From Paenibacillus humicola (lineage in GTDB: Bacteria > Bacillota > Bacilli > Paenibacillales > Paenibacillaceae), in assembly GCF_028826105.1 (NCBI RefSeq), contig NZ_JAQGPL010000001.1:4800501-4864500 (forward strand): DNA of 64,000 nt, given 5' to 3'. The notes below the pieces were generated by a model. That model made no database searches, was not told the origin of the DNA, and saw only the letters and a list, made by a program, of their open reading frames with translations. This document shows positions 17,195 to 25,347 of the stretch, one piece after another (the first letter of the stretch is position 1; the number at the start of each line of letters is the position of its first letter). The translations under genes and the position numbers were made by a program.

Positions 17195-18594
17195 GTCAGC
17201 ACCGCCTTCGTCCGGCCCGGCTGCGGAAAGATTTTGCCCGGGTTCATGATGTTGTTGGGATCCCACGCTTCCTTGATCCTTCTCATCATCGCCAGGCCCG
17301 CCTCTCCAAGCTCCATTTCCATATAAGGCGCCTTGAGGAGCCCGATGCCGTGCTCTCCGGAAAGCGTTCCGCCGAGCGCCACCGCCGCTTTGAAAATGTC
17401 GCCGACCGCGTCCTCGACGCGCCTCATCTCTTCCTTGTTGCGTTTATCGGTAATGATGTTCGGATGCAGGTTCCCGTCCCCGGCATGCCCGAATACGACC
17501 AGATTTAATCGATACTTGTCGCGGATTTGCTTCAGCCGTTCCATCATCTCCGGAATTTTGCTGCGCGGCACGGTTGCGTCCTCGGAAATTTTCGTCGGCC
17601 CCATCTGGGTAATCGCCGGCGACACCATCCTGCGGGCGCGCCACAGCTCCTCCCGCTCCTTCTCGTCTCCGGCCACCTTCACCAGGCTCGCCCCCTGCTC
17701 GCGGCAAATCGCTTCACAGCTGCGAATTTCTTCCTCGATCGCCGCCGGATGCCCGTCCACTTCCACCAAAATGAGCGCTTCTTTGTCGACCGGCAAGCCG
17801 CTCGGCTGAAACTGCTCCACCGCCCGAATACAGGCGTTGTCCATCAGCTCCATGGCGGCGGGCAAAATGCCGGACGATAAAATGTTCGTGATCGCGTGTC
17901 CCGAGTCTTGGATGCGGTCAAACGCGGCAAGCAGCGTTTTTCGCGCTTTCGGCTTCGGAATGAGCCTCAGGATGATCTCCGTAATGATCCCAAGCGTCCC
18001 TTCCGAGCCAACGATGAGGCGGGTCAAGTCGTAGCCGGTCACATTTTTCACCGTTTTGCCGCCGGTGCGAATCAGGTCTCCAAGCGGCGTCACCACTTCC
18101 AGCCCGATGACGTATTCCTTGGTCGTGCCGTATTTCAGGCCTTTGGGGCCGCTCGAATTCTCCGCCATATTGCCGCCGATCGTCGACACATGCGAAGAGC
18201 TCGGGTCGGGCGGATAAAACAATCCGGCCTCCTCGGCCTTTTTGTGAATATCCGCCGTAATGACTCCCGGCGATACGACAGCGAGCAAATTTTCGCGGTC
18301 GATGATCAGCTTGCGCGCAAAGCGGGTCATATCCAATACGACGCCGCCTTCAACCGGAAGCGGACCGCCGCTCAGCGAGGTGGCGGCCCCTCTCGGATAC
18401 AGAGGGATCCGGCGGCGATTGGCGAGCTTGACGATCCGGCAAATTTCCTCCGCGTTCAGCGGCTGTACGACCGCCTCCGGCAAATATTCACCGAAGGACG
18501 CATCGAAGCTGTACGAATAGCGCTCCGCCAAGTCGAGAAATACCCGTTCCTCCGGCACGATGGCGAGCAGCTCCTGCAGAGCGTTCTCTTCCAT
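17191..18594 (-). CDS. glcD: FAD-linked 2-hydroxy-acid oxidase subunit GlcD
   Basis: A 467-residue FAD-binding oxidase. The PCMH/FAD_binding_4 signature is clear: PLYPRGAATSLSGG, VSPGVITADI, PDPSSSHVSTIGGNMAENSSGPKGLKYG and VTGYDLTRLIVGSEGTLGIIT. The C-terminal FAD-oxidase domain has VVFGHAGDGNLHPNI and ends in LSGEHGIGLLK...WDPNNIMNPGKIF. This architecture fits GlcD of glycolate oxidase or related D-lactate dehydrogenases. ATG at 18594 is chosen with GAGG 8 nt upstream; the GTG at 18603 lies on top of that site. It forms an operon with glcF. No separate GlcE is present, as in other Firmicutes. The substrate is glycolate or D-lactate by family, not proven here. Confidence 0.93.
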   Translation of the reverse strand: MEENALQELLAIVPEERVFLDLAERYSYSFDASFGEYLPEAVVQPLNAEEICRIVKLANRRRIPLYPRGAATSLSGGPLPVEGGVVLDMTRFARKLIIDRENLLAVVSPGVITADIHKKAEEAGLFYPPDPSSSHVSTIGGNMAENSSGPKGLKYGTTKEYVIGLEVVTPLGDLIRTGGKTVKNVTGYDLTRLIVGSEGTLGIITEIILRLIPKPKARKTLLAAFDRIQDSGHAITNILSSGILPAAMELMDNACIRAVEQFQPSGLPVDKEALILVEVDGHPAAIEEEIRSCEAICREQGASLVKVAGDEKEREELWRARRMVSPAITQMGPTKISEDATVPRSKIPEMMERLKQIRDKYRLNLVVFGHAGDGNLHPNIITDKRNKEEMRRVEDAVGDIFKAAVALGGTLSGEHGIGLLKAPYMEMELGEAGLAMMRRIKEAWDPNNIMNPGKIFPQPGRTKAVLT

Positions 18595-18769
18595 TCCCTT
18601 CACCTCGTTTGGTTGATTCCGATCGTCGTCCCGACCGCGTCCTGCGCGGCGCCATCCCTCTATTTAGCGATGACAAGGTCTGCATGCCGGGCTCTATAGG
18701 TTCAACTTTATGCCCTTCGGCCGTTTCTGTCAAAACGCGGCTCCCTAGGGCTTCAACGCATCCGGCCCC

Positions 18770-18811
18770 AAAAGCAAACAACCAGCCTCCTTAAGATCCA
18801 GGGACTGGTTG
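18770..18811 (-). terminator. intrinsic terminator of the DUF523 gene
   Basis: Minus-strand CAACCAGtCC-loop-GGaGGCTGGTTG is followed by TTTGCTTTTG. It lies 45 nt beyond the DUF523 stop and ahead of glcD. A second hairpin (CCGGCT/AGCCGG, 18820-18840) is followed by T residues on the plus strand. Confidence 0.7.
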
Positions 18812-18855
18812 TCGGCCGGCTTGACAGGCGAGCCGGTTTTGCTTAGGTTGTGCGC

Positions 18856-19323
18856 TTAATTGATTTTATCCAGCAGCGACTTGAAGTTCGCTTCCGAATA
18901 GACCTCGATGCCGCTGCGCCGGAGCAGGGCGGACGTTACTCCGAACCCCGGCTGTTTCCGCTTGGAATACGTGCCGTCGTAGATAAGCGTGCTGCCGCAA
19001 GAAGGGCTGGACTCCTTCAAAATCGCGTATTTCGCGTTCACGGTCCGGGCAATTTTCAACGTTTGCTCGGCCCCCCGGATAAACTCCGCGGTCACGTCCC
19101 GATGGTCGTTCGTCAAGACCTTCGCTTTGCCGTCCAGAACATCGGCCCCGCTGCCCCCGACGATTTCGGCCGGCGGGCGGGGAGTCGGCAGGCCGCCCAA
19201 TTGCTCCGGGCAGACCAAAACGGCCTTCCCCTGCTGCAGGAGCGCGGCGATTTCTTCACGGTAGTTGTCCCGGCCGTCGTAAGTTGTCGCAAGCCCCGCC
19301 AAACAGGAACTGATCAGGATCAT
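18856..19323 (-). CDS. DUF523-family protein
   Basis: A 155-residue conserved bacterial protein. It starts ILISSCLAGLATTYDG (the family CL.G..cRYDG signature) and has LVCPEQLGGLPTPRPPAEI, then KYAILKESSPSCGSTLIYDGTYS and GFGVTSALLRRSGIEVYSE. Conserved cysteines (SSCL, VCPEQ, SPSCGS) suggest metal or Fe-S chemistry. The domain also occurs fused to DUF1722. Its function is unknown; links to 2-thiouracil desulfidation (TudS family) are known for relatives, so this could be a desulfidase. GGGGAGG precedes the ATG. It follows the MATE gene in the same direction with a 209-nt gap and ends at a terminator. Confidence 0.9.
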   Translation of the reverse strand: MILISSCLAGLATTYDGRDNYREEIAALLQQGKAVLVCPEQLGGLPTPRPPAEIVGGSGADVLDGKAKVLTNDHRDVTAEFIRGAEQTLKIARTVNAKYAILKESSPSCGSTLIYDGTYSKRKQPGFGVTSALLRRSGIEVYSEANFKSLLDKIN

Positions 19324-19532
19324 GGATGTCCCTCCCCAATTGTTGAATTTCTCTTCAACTTCACAATCAACAAATCCAGGACAAAACCAACTATAAACCA
19401 GAATGCGATATTTGAAAAATAGACGACCGAAATCGAAGGCCGATTTCCTGCAGTATTCCCGGAAAGTCGAATGCACACCTTCCCGTGCCCGCAAAAAATC
19501 CGCGATCGCTCGCGGATTCTCCCATTGATTCG

Positions 19533-20900
19533 CTACACATGCACTGTCACCGCTTCGGGCGCGGCGCTTCTCGACTTGCTTCGCACCCGCGTCCAGTCGA
19601 GCGTTAAATATCGCCAGCAATTGCAGACGGCGAATAATACGATCAGGGTGCACAGGGCCGACCACGCGCCCACCTGCCCGAGATCCATCACCCGCGTGAA
19701 CACAATCGTGCACGGGATAAATAACGCCCAGTTGAGCAGCAGCGCCGTTCGGGACAAATACGTCGTATCGCCCGCCCCGCGCAGTCCTCCGGCAAAAATA
19801 ATGTTCGCGCCGGTAAACAGCTGGATATACGAGGCGAGATGGATGAGCGAGACCGCCTTCTCGTACACGTCCGCTTCGGACGTATACAGCTTCGCGATCG
19901 GCAGGGCGAATAAAATGAACGCAACCGACATTAAAGCCATAAACCCGACGCCAAGATATACCGTCACAAGCCCGAATTTCCTCGCCTCTTTCGCCCGGCC
20001 TTTCCCGATTTCCTGGCCGATGCCGATCGTCGACGCGGCGCCGAAGCCGTTGGAAGGCATGAACCCGAACGACAAAATGTTGAGGGCGATTTCGTTGGCG
20101 GCAATGGCCGCCGTTCCGAGCCGCGTGATACAGCTGGTGAAGACCAGCATTCCGAGGCTGTTGGACAATTCGGTAATGCCCAGCTTCACGCTTTCGAACA
20201 GGACCAGACGGACCTGCTGCAGCTCGATGCGCACCCAGGTGCGGGTCAGATACAGCCCGTTCAGGAAGCGGTAATACACAAACAGGTTCAGCAAAAAGGC
20301 CGACAGCTCCGCGGTGAACATGCCCCATGCCGCCCCCTGCAGCCCCAAATCCGGAAAACCGAGCTTTCCGTAAGCGAGCAGATATGTCAGGCTGACGACA
20401 AGCCCGCTGTTGATCAGGGAAATCGTCATCGGCGTCCGCGTATCCCCGGTAGCCCGCATATAAGCGTAGAAAACCGTGTTGAACATCGTGAACATGAGCG
20501 CCAGCATCCGGACCTGCACATACGGCGCCCCGAGGTCCAAAATGGATTCGTTCGCGCCCATCAGCTTGAGCATCAGATAAGGGACCGTTAAACCGCCGAT
20601 CAGCAGCAGCACGGCCTGACCGGCGGAACCGAGCAGCGCGACCTGCATCCGCTGATTGCCGAGCCGCATGTCGCCGGACCCGTAGCACTGGGCGACCAGG
20701 TAGTTGATCGCGCTTTGCAGTCCCGAGAACATGGCCCACAGGTTATACATCAAAATATTGGTGATGCCGACCACCGCAATGGCGGCAGCCCCCAATTTTC
20801 CTACAATCATAAGGACAAGCAAGCCGGTAAAGGTCATGGAGGAGAAGGTTGCGATCGAAGGAATGGCCAATCGAAGAATTTGTTTAATCAGCTGCATCAT
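19533..20900 (-). CDS. MATE-family multidrug exporter
   Basis: A protein of about 455 residues with twelve hydrophobic segments in two similar halves. It begins LIKQILRLAIPSIATFSSMTFTGLLVLMIVGKLG, and MATE motifs include GSGDMRLGNQRMQVAL, YAYMRATGDTRTPM, GASTIGIGQEIGKGRAKEARK (GxxxxxxQxxGxxxG type) and LRGAGDTTYLSR. It should export cationic compounds using an H+ or Na+ gradient. The start is ambiguous between 20912 and 20900; ATGATGCAG at 20900 is chosen because GGCGGTG lies just upstream, though the site is weak. It shares orientation with the BlaI/M56 pair and DUF523 but is separated from each by more than 150 nt. Confidence 0.92.
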   Translation of the reverse strand: MMQLIKQILRLAIPSIATFSSMTFTGLLVLMIVGKLGAAAIAVVGITNILMYNLWAMFSGLQSAINYLVAQCYGSGDMRLGNQRMQVALLGSAGQAVLLLIGGLTVPYLMLKLMGANESILDLGAPYVQVRMLALMFTMFNTVFYAYMRATGDTRTPMTISLINSGLVVSLTYLLAYGKLGFPDLGLQGAAWGMFTAELSAFLLNLFVYYRFLNGLYLTRTWVRIELQQVRLVLFESVKLGITELSNSLGMLVFTSCITRLGTAAIAANEIALNILSFGFMPSNGFGAASTIGIGQEIGKGRAKEARKFGLVTVYLGVGFMALMSVAFILFALPIAKLYTSEADVYEKAVSLIHLASYIQLFTGANIIFAGGLRGAGDTTYLSRTALLLNWALFIPCTIVFTRVMDLGQVGAWSALCTLIVLFAVCNCWRYLTLDWTRVRSKSRSAAPEAVTVHV

Positions 20901-21061
20901 GCACCGCCGCATTCGTATTAAAATGGAAACTCATCAAACTTTACACGAAAACGGCGCAACGTACAAGGAGAATTTTTTATGAAGTTCTGGACGCCCGAAA
21001 GGGGCTTATCATCGGCGTTCGTCCATTCATTTTACGGATCCCCTTTTATTCCATATTCCGA

Positions 21062-21937
21062 TTAAATCGGACATTCCAGCAGCAATGCCGCCAGCATCAA
21101 CGACAGCAGGATCGCCGATATCGCGACCGTTTTTGCGCTTGCAAGCGCAACGCGGACGGGTTGATCCGGATTTACGATTTGCTCGATCCGGTAATTCACC
21201 GCCGTATCGGCAAAATGAACCGTTCCCCCTGCCCCAACCCCGGCATACTGCCCGTTGTGACGAACAAGCTTGAGCAGGACGGAGCCGATTTCGTAGGAAG
21301 AGTTCATTTGGTCCATGGCATACCGGTCCGCTGACAGCTCGATGCCGATAAAATAATGCCGCCCCAGAGAGCGGATGATCGGAATATACCCGATGCCGTC
21401 CATCATCAGCTGCACGGCAAATTTTTTGACCGTATGCCGCTGGCGGCAGTGGTAGCGCTCATGCAGCAGCACGGCTTCGAGTTCCTCCGCCGACAGCAGC
21501 CGGATAAGGCCGGTCGACAGCACGATCCGCGGGCGGATAAACCCCGTCGTCAGCGCAAGGACGGACGGATCGCGAACGATCGTAATCGGGATGTTCCACT
21601 TCCGGTAGGCGGCGTTCAACCTCTCCATCTTGCCCGCATCGGCATGCTCCGCAAAATAGCGGGTCCATTTCCGGCCGGCGACGGCCTGCCGGGCGCTTCG
21701 CCCGACGATTTGATAGAAGGTATAACCGGTCGCCGCCAGAAAAACGACTTCGAGCGGATGATGCTGCGTCAGCAGGTCGCTCAGGAACTGCCACGCAGTA
21801 CGATAAAAAGTCGACTCGTACCGCGCGTTCCCCAAATGATGGATCAAGAGAAAGTTCATTTCCAGCAGCACGCCGAAACCGATCAGAAAGACGGCCCCGA
21901 GGACGACATTGGGACTGGGATTCCCTTTTCCCGTCAT
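21062..21937 (-). CDS. M56-family (BlaR1-like) membrane metallopeptidase
   Basis: A 291-residue membrane protease. It has hydrophobic segments at about residues 11-34 and 62-78 and at the C-terminus (SAILLSLMLAALLLE). The zinc motif is HERYH at residues 159-163 (LLHERYHCRQRH), with ELSADRYAM downstream supplying the third ligand region. It lacks the C-terminal penicillin-binding sensor of BlaR1/MecR1, so it senses something other than beta-lactam. Its start lies 2 nt downstream of the BlaI-like gene, and the pair should act as repressor plus repressor-cleaving protease. The GAGGAG site overlaps the end of the upstream gene. The target gene is not obvious; the neighbouring MATE exporter is one candidate. 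Confidence 0.9.
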   Translation of the reverse strand: MTGKGNPSPNVVLGAVFLIGFGVLLEMNFLLIHHLGNARYESTFYRTAWQFLSDLLTQHHPLEVVFLAATGYTFYQIVGRSARQAVAGRKWTRYFAEHADAGKMERLNAAYRKWNIPITIVRDPSVLALTTGFIRPRIVLSTGLIRLLSAEELEAVLLHERYHCRQRHTVKKFAVQLMMDGIGYIPIIRSLGRHYFIGIELSADRYAMDQMNSSYEIGSVLLKLVRHNGQYAGVGAGGTVHFADTAVNYRIEQIVNPDQPVRVALASAKTVAISAILLSLMLAALLLECPI

Positions 21938-21939
21938 GG

Positions 21940-22368
21940 TCAGCTCCTCTGCTTCAGCTCCATCAGTTTTCGTTCCAGCTTCTGGATGAGCGCGGGGTCC
22001 GCTTCCTCCATCGCGTCCACCATATGCGCGACGACGAGGTCGCCGAATTCCCGGATTAAGCCGTGCGTCACCGTTTTCGCCTGCTCCGCCAAAAACTGCT
22101 CCTTCGATTGGACCGCCGAATAGAGCGTCAGCCTGTTTTTTCCCCGGCCGGTGGTCGACTTCCGCAAAATGCCTCTCTCCTCCAGGCGGTTCATGACCGT
22201 CATGACCGTGTTCAACGCGATCGGGCTTTCATCGTTCAGCCGGGCGTGCACCTCTTTGATGCTCAACTGGTCGGAAGCCCATATCGTTTCCATGATCCGG
22301 GCCTGGAGCGACCCGAAAAAACGCTGCAGTCCTTCTTCATTCAAATGGTAGTTGTTAATTCCCGACAT
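21940..22368 (-). CDS. BlaI/MecI/CopY-family repressor
   Basis: A 142-residue winged-helix repressor. It shows FGSLQARIMETIWASDQLSIKEVHARL, then IALNTVMTVMNRLEERGILRKSTTGRGKNRLTLY, which covers the HTH and wing. The helical C-terminal dimerisation part ends LIQKLERKLMELKQRS. The family is inactivated by the partner M56 protease. ATG at 22368 is preferred, with GGAAAG about 10 nt upstream; a GTG 6 nt earlier is possible. It is promoter-proximal in the pair. Confidence 0.93.
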   Translation of the reverse strand: MSGINNYHLNEEGLQRFFGSLQARIMETIWASDQLSIKEVHARLNDESPIALNTVMTVMNRLEERGILRKSTTGRGKNRLTLYSAVQSKEQFLAEQAKTVTHGLIREFGDLVVAHMVDAMEEADPALIQKLERKLMELKQRS

Positions 22369-22428
22369 AAGCACACAACTTTCCGTCTGGTAATCAGCAC
22401 GTTCAGACCTAAAGCGGCTGTCTCTCCT

Positions 22429-22437
22429 ATTATACCA
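22429..22437 (-). promoter_or_regulatory. extended -10 promoter of the blaI-M56 pair
   Basis: Minus-strand TGGTATAAT is a consensus extended -10 element about 61 nt upstream of the BlaI-like start. No good -35 was found, which extended -10 promoters tolerate. Confidence 0.55.
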
Positions 22438-22508
22438 GAATGGGAGCCGTTCAGCGGATTATTGGAAGGCTCTTTCAACAAACCGGATCAGTCCGGCAGC
22501 CAAAACGC

Positions 22509-22595
22509 AGGCACGCCCGAGACCGTCCGAAACGCGGTCAAGACGCCGGAGACCGTTCGAAACGCAGGTCGAGACGCCCGAGACCGTCCGTCCGG
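22509..22595. repeat. about three imperfect 30-31 bp tandem repeats
   Basis: The core GAGACCGTCCGAAACGC recurs at a spacing of 30 then 31 bp (GACCGT at 22521, 22551 and 22582), with related flanks GACGCCCGA. It lies between the BlaI promoter and the end of ypsA, outside any convincing gene. Confidence 0.65.
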
Positions 22596-22630
22596 CCGGC
22601 CGGCTTTTCCGGAGCGGCAGCAGAAGCGCC

Positions 22631-23197
22631 TTAAGCGTCAAACGGCATGTCCCGCAGCTCCTCGTCCGCGATGTTCTGGACGTCCTCCGCCGTTATGACG
22701 ATGCAGCGGTAACCGTCCTCGTCGCGCTTTTGGAACGCGCGCCGTTTCATAAATTTCGGGCTGGCTTCGCCGTTCTCCTCATCGTAGAACAGAATGATGC
22801 CGTCCGTCTTGCGCATCAGGAGATCGTCCCTGGCAGTAAGCTGCCAAACGCCGTTATACGGCTGATGGCTTACGGTCGCGTAATAGTCGACGCCGCCGAG
22901 AATTTCGCGGTAATAGGTTTGCTTGTCTTCTTTCCATTTCTCCTCGGGGTTCAAATAAGCAGCTATAATCGACAGCTTCAGGTGCGGATACCGCGCCTTA
23001 AGTCCGATGACCGCCTCGCACGCCCACAGGTCGACGCCGTATTGACCGGGTGTGAGCACCCACTCCAACCCTTCCTCTTCGATCAGCGGCACGAGCCGGG
23101 CTTCGATCGCTCTCTTGATGTACGGGATTCCCTTGTGCTTCTGATCGAAAATGCCAAGCTCGTGCGCGCGGTAGCCCGTGACGAGAACGCTCTTCAT
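22631..23197 (-). CDS. ypsA: YpsA / SLOG-family (DUF1273) protein
   Basis: A 188-residue protein of the YpsA family, whose SLOG Rossmann-like fold is predicted to bind a nucleotide or NAD-derived ligand. In Bacillus and Staphylococcus, YpsA affects cell division. Conserved blocks are VLVTGYRAHELGIF, EGLEWVLTPGQYGVDLWACEAVI, SIIAAYLNPEEKW, DYYATVSHQPYNGVWQL and GIILFYDEENGEASPKF. The ATG at 23197 has GGAG 6 nt upstream. Its start overlaps the stop of the preceding unknown gene by 4 nt (ATGA), so the two are tightly coupled. The C-terminal tail ENIADEELRDM-type region is a little longer than in B. subtilis. Confidence 0.92.
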   Translation of the reverse strand: MKSVLVTGYRAHELGIFDQKHKGIPYIKRAIEARLVPLIEEEGLEWVLTPGQYGVDLWACEAVIGLKARYPHLKLSIIAAYLNPEEKWKEDKQTYYREILGGVDYYATVSHQPYNGVWQLTARDDLLMRKTDGIILFYDEENGEASPKFMKRRAFQKRDEDGYRCIVITAEDVQNIADEELRDMPFDA

Positions 23198-23712
23198 AAA
23201 GCGCTCCAGCGGTGCCTGTACCGCTCCAGGTTCGGATGCGGCGAGGCGGGCTCCGATGCCAGCAGCAGCCGCAGCTTCACGATCCATTCCTCGAAGGAAG
23301 CGAACGAGGCGAACATATTGGCCGTTTCCGGCGTGAGGTAGAGGAAATGGGGGGCGTCGTACTTTTCGGTCAAAAACCGGAGGGCCGTGTCGACCGGCGT
23401 ATATTTCTTTCGTTTGCCGTCCCAGCTCTCGATGGCGACCGCAGGCAAGCCCCGCTCCCGCTTCCAGTCGTGCAGCCGGTCCTCCCGTTTGTAGAACGGG
23501 CTCGCCTTCTCCCGGGTCATCCGCTTCACCGTTTCCTCGTGCAGCGGGTACAGCACCAGCTTCGCGAACGAGCGCTCCTCCGCATTCGACGCGGCCCGGT
23601 CCAGCTCCTCGTCCGATGTATGCTCGAACGAATCGTAATAAATCAAGGTGCCCCTCTGCCGCTCCGTCTCCGACTCGTAGCCGTAGGGAACGGATCCTGC
23701 GGTTTTTGGCAT
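23194..23712 (-). CDS. conserved-looking protein of unknown function coupled to ypsA
   Basis: A 172-residue soluble protein that I do not recognise. It has LIYYDSFEHTSDEELDRAAS near residue 23, a charged helix-rich middle (LYPLHEETVKRMTREKASPFY, KREDRLHDWKRERG) and a C-terminal part with PHFLYLTPETANMFASFASFEEWIVKLRLLL. The LYPLHEE and FLYLTPE strands hint at an alpha/beta nucleotide-binding fold, but no catalytic motif is certain. It overlaps ypsA by 4 nt and is the upstream gene of the pair, so a role related to YpsA is inferred. The ATG has GGAGCAG upstream. Confidence 0.75.
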   Translation of the reverse strand: MPKTAGSVPYGYESETERQRGTLIYYDSFEHTSDEELDRAASNAEERSFAKLVLYPLHEETVKRMTREKASPFYKREDRLHDWKRERGLPAVAIESWDGKRKKYTPVDTALRFLTEKYDAPHFLYLTPETANMFASFASFEEWIVKLRLLLASEPASPHPNLERYRHRWSAL

Positions 23713-23784
23713 CGTTGACTGCTCCTTTTTCGATTAATGTTCGGAATTCATGTGGATTAGTTTACCGCATTTCGGCGTGGACCA

Positions 23785-23814
23785 CAAAAAGAAGAGGCCC
23801 GCTAAGGCCTCTTA
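23785..23814 (-). terminator. intrinsic terminator of the copper-amine-oxidase-domain gene
   Basis: Minus-strand AAGAGGCC-ttagc-GGGCCTCTT is followed by CTTTTTG. It starts 9 nt after the stop at 23823. Confidence 0.85.
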
Positions 23815-23822
23815 CGTTTCAT

Positions 23823-25013
23823 TCAGCGATTCGAATCGTCCCATTTCAGAATGACCTTTTTGCGGAGCTTCGGGTCGTACCATTGGAATTCGAACCCGTT
23901 CCCCGCCCGCTTGACGAACAGGAGCCCGTCTCCCTGATAGCCGTTCGCACCGTTTGGCGCCGCCGTGGCTTCCAGCCATTTCTGCTGGTCGTCGGGCAGA
24001 AGCTTTTTATACAGAGCGGTCGTCTGCTTCGTCTCCAAATCGACCGCCGTCAGCATCGAAGTGGAGAAAGGCCGGATCAGCAAAATATCGTCCGATACGT
24101 ATTCCAAGTCGTAGCTGTCCTTCGGATTGCCGCCGGTCAGCGCCGCCATGTCGTAGGTTTTCACCGTCCTGCCGGTGTCCGGATCGACCCGCTTGGCGGA
24201 GGAGCCGTCGATCATGACGGGGTCTCCTTCGTAGGATTTGACATTGTTGATGTTGAAGCTGCCGGTGTAATTTACTTTCGATTCGGTCAGAACGCGGTTG
24301 TTCAGCAGCAGCGCCTGGTACACGTCAGTGTGCGCACCCATAATATCCTCTCCGTAGTTATCTCTGACGGTGAGCAGAATGGAATGCTTGCCCGTTTTTT
24401 CAACGCTGATGCCCCCTAGGCCCTGGATGCGCATATCCAGCTTTCCGATCCGCGCCGGTGCAGTCGTGCCGTTGGAGTAATACAAGTCCCCGCCGGCATT
24501 GTTCATCCAGTACGTCTCGCTGCCGAATTGACCCTCGGAATAGGGATTGCGAAACGTCATGATATACTGCGAATCCCGTTTGCCAAGCGGGTACCCGAAC
24601 GTTTGCGCGAGGAAACGAAAAGGGACGTACAGGCTGCCGTTCACGATGACCGGCGCCATGTCCAGCCCGGCCTTCTTCCCGTCCACGACGGCCGTCCGGA
24701 CGCCCGGCTGAAAGACGATCCGATGTACGGGATTCAGCAGTGTGACCGTATGCGCGGCGGCATTCCGGTAAAGACCCATTTGAAGCTGCAGCGCCGCAGT
24801 CCGAACCGGCACTAAAATTTTCCCCTGCCGGATGATCGAACCGTCTTTCGCCGCCGGATCCGCGTACCAAACGTTTTGCGGGAGAACCGTCTCGTTATCG
24901 GCCGCGGCGGCGATGCCGTTGGTTCCCCAGGCTCCGCACAAAGCTTGCGCGCCCCCTAACAGCAACACGGCCAATCCAAGCTTCAGACCGGCCCGCTTCC
25001 AAATTGCCCTCAT
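23823..25013 (-). CDS. secreted protein with copper-amine-oxidase N-terminal domain
   Basis: A 396-residue exported protein. A signal peptide spans about residues 1-38 (MRAIWKRAGLKLGLAVLLLGGAQALCG...IAAAADN). It is followed by one copy of the Cu_amine_oxidN1 domain (SIIRQGKILVPVRTAALQLQMGLYRNAAAHTVTLLN, then VIVNGSLYVPFRFLAQTFGYPL), a cell-surface module common in Paenibacillus that is unrelated to amine oxidase catalysis. The remaining 250 residues are beta-rich and propeller-like (AVDLETKQTTALYKKL) without catalytic motifs. The ATG at 25013 has AAGGAG 10 nt upstream. It is divergent from another secreted beta-rich protein, and the two may be functionally related. Confidence 0.88.
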   Translation of the reverse strand: MRAIWKRAGLKLGLAVLLLGGAQALCGAWGTNGIAAAADNETVLPQNVWYADPAAKDGSIIRQGKILVPVRTAALQLQMGLYRNAAAHTVTLLNPVHRIVFQPGVRTAVVDGKKAGLDMAPVIVNGSLYVPFRFLAQTFGYPLGKRDSQYIMTFRNPYSEGQFGSETYWMNNAGGDLYYSNGTTAPARIGKLDMRIQGLGGISVEKTGKHSILLTVRDNYGEDIMGAHTDVYQALLLNNRVLTESKVNYTGSFNINNVKSYEGDPVMIDGSSAKRVDPDTGRTVKTYDMAALTGGNPKDSYDLEYVSDDILLIRPFSTSMLTAVDLETKQTTALYKKLLPDDQQKWLEATAAPNGANGYQGDGLLFVKRAGNGFEFQWYDPKLRKKVILKWDDSNR

Positions 25014-25347
25014 ATAGCGCAATCTCCTTTTCGCCGGATGGTCATCCATTTCGTTCCAGCCTTTTTTTTATATAGACGCGAAAAAAAGATTTTAGTTGCG
25101 CGGCTGAATCGGCAGTGCTGCATTAACGGTTCAAGCAAGGAACCTGCAAGGCAAAAGTTAAATTCACCCATAAAATTGATAAATTTTTGCGAATCCTCCA
25201 CAAAACAGGAGATCTGCTGCGAATGGTATGAATAAGCCTCGATACTACAGCATGTTATTTTAAAGACGAGTTTAAAGGGGGGAGAGGAGCGAGGTTCCCG
25301 AGTCGGCTTAAAGTCAAACAAAAAATAAAAATCGAGGAGAATCCGAA
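25014..25347. other. divergent promoter region between two secreted-protein genes
   Basis: 334 nt without a convincing gene. It is AT-rich near 25070-25100 (CTTTTTTTTATATAGACGCG) and at 25170-25195, suitable for back-to-back promoters. No clear operator was identified. Confidence 0.4.

Noticed and set aside
18856..20739. 627-codon minus frame ending in DUF523
   Set aside because: Only the last 155 codons (from the ATG at 19323 with a ribosome site) are DUF523; the upstream part is an alternative frame of the MATE gene.
22509..22595. CRISPR-like array
   Set aside because: Repeats are contiguous and imperfect, about three copies, without unique spacers or cas genes.
23823..25013. Copper amine oxidase enzyme
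   Set aside because: Only the short N-terminal domain that gives the family its name is present; the catalytic domain with the topaquinone site is absent.
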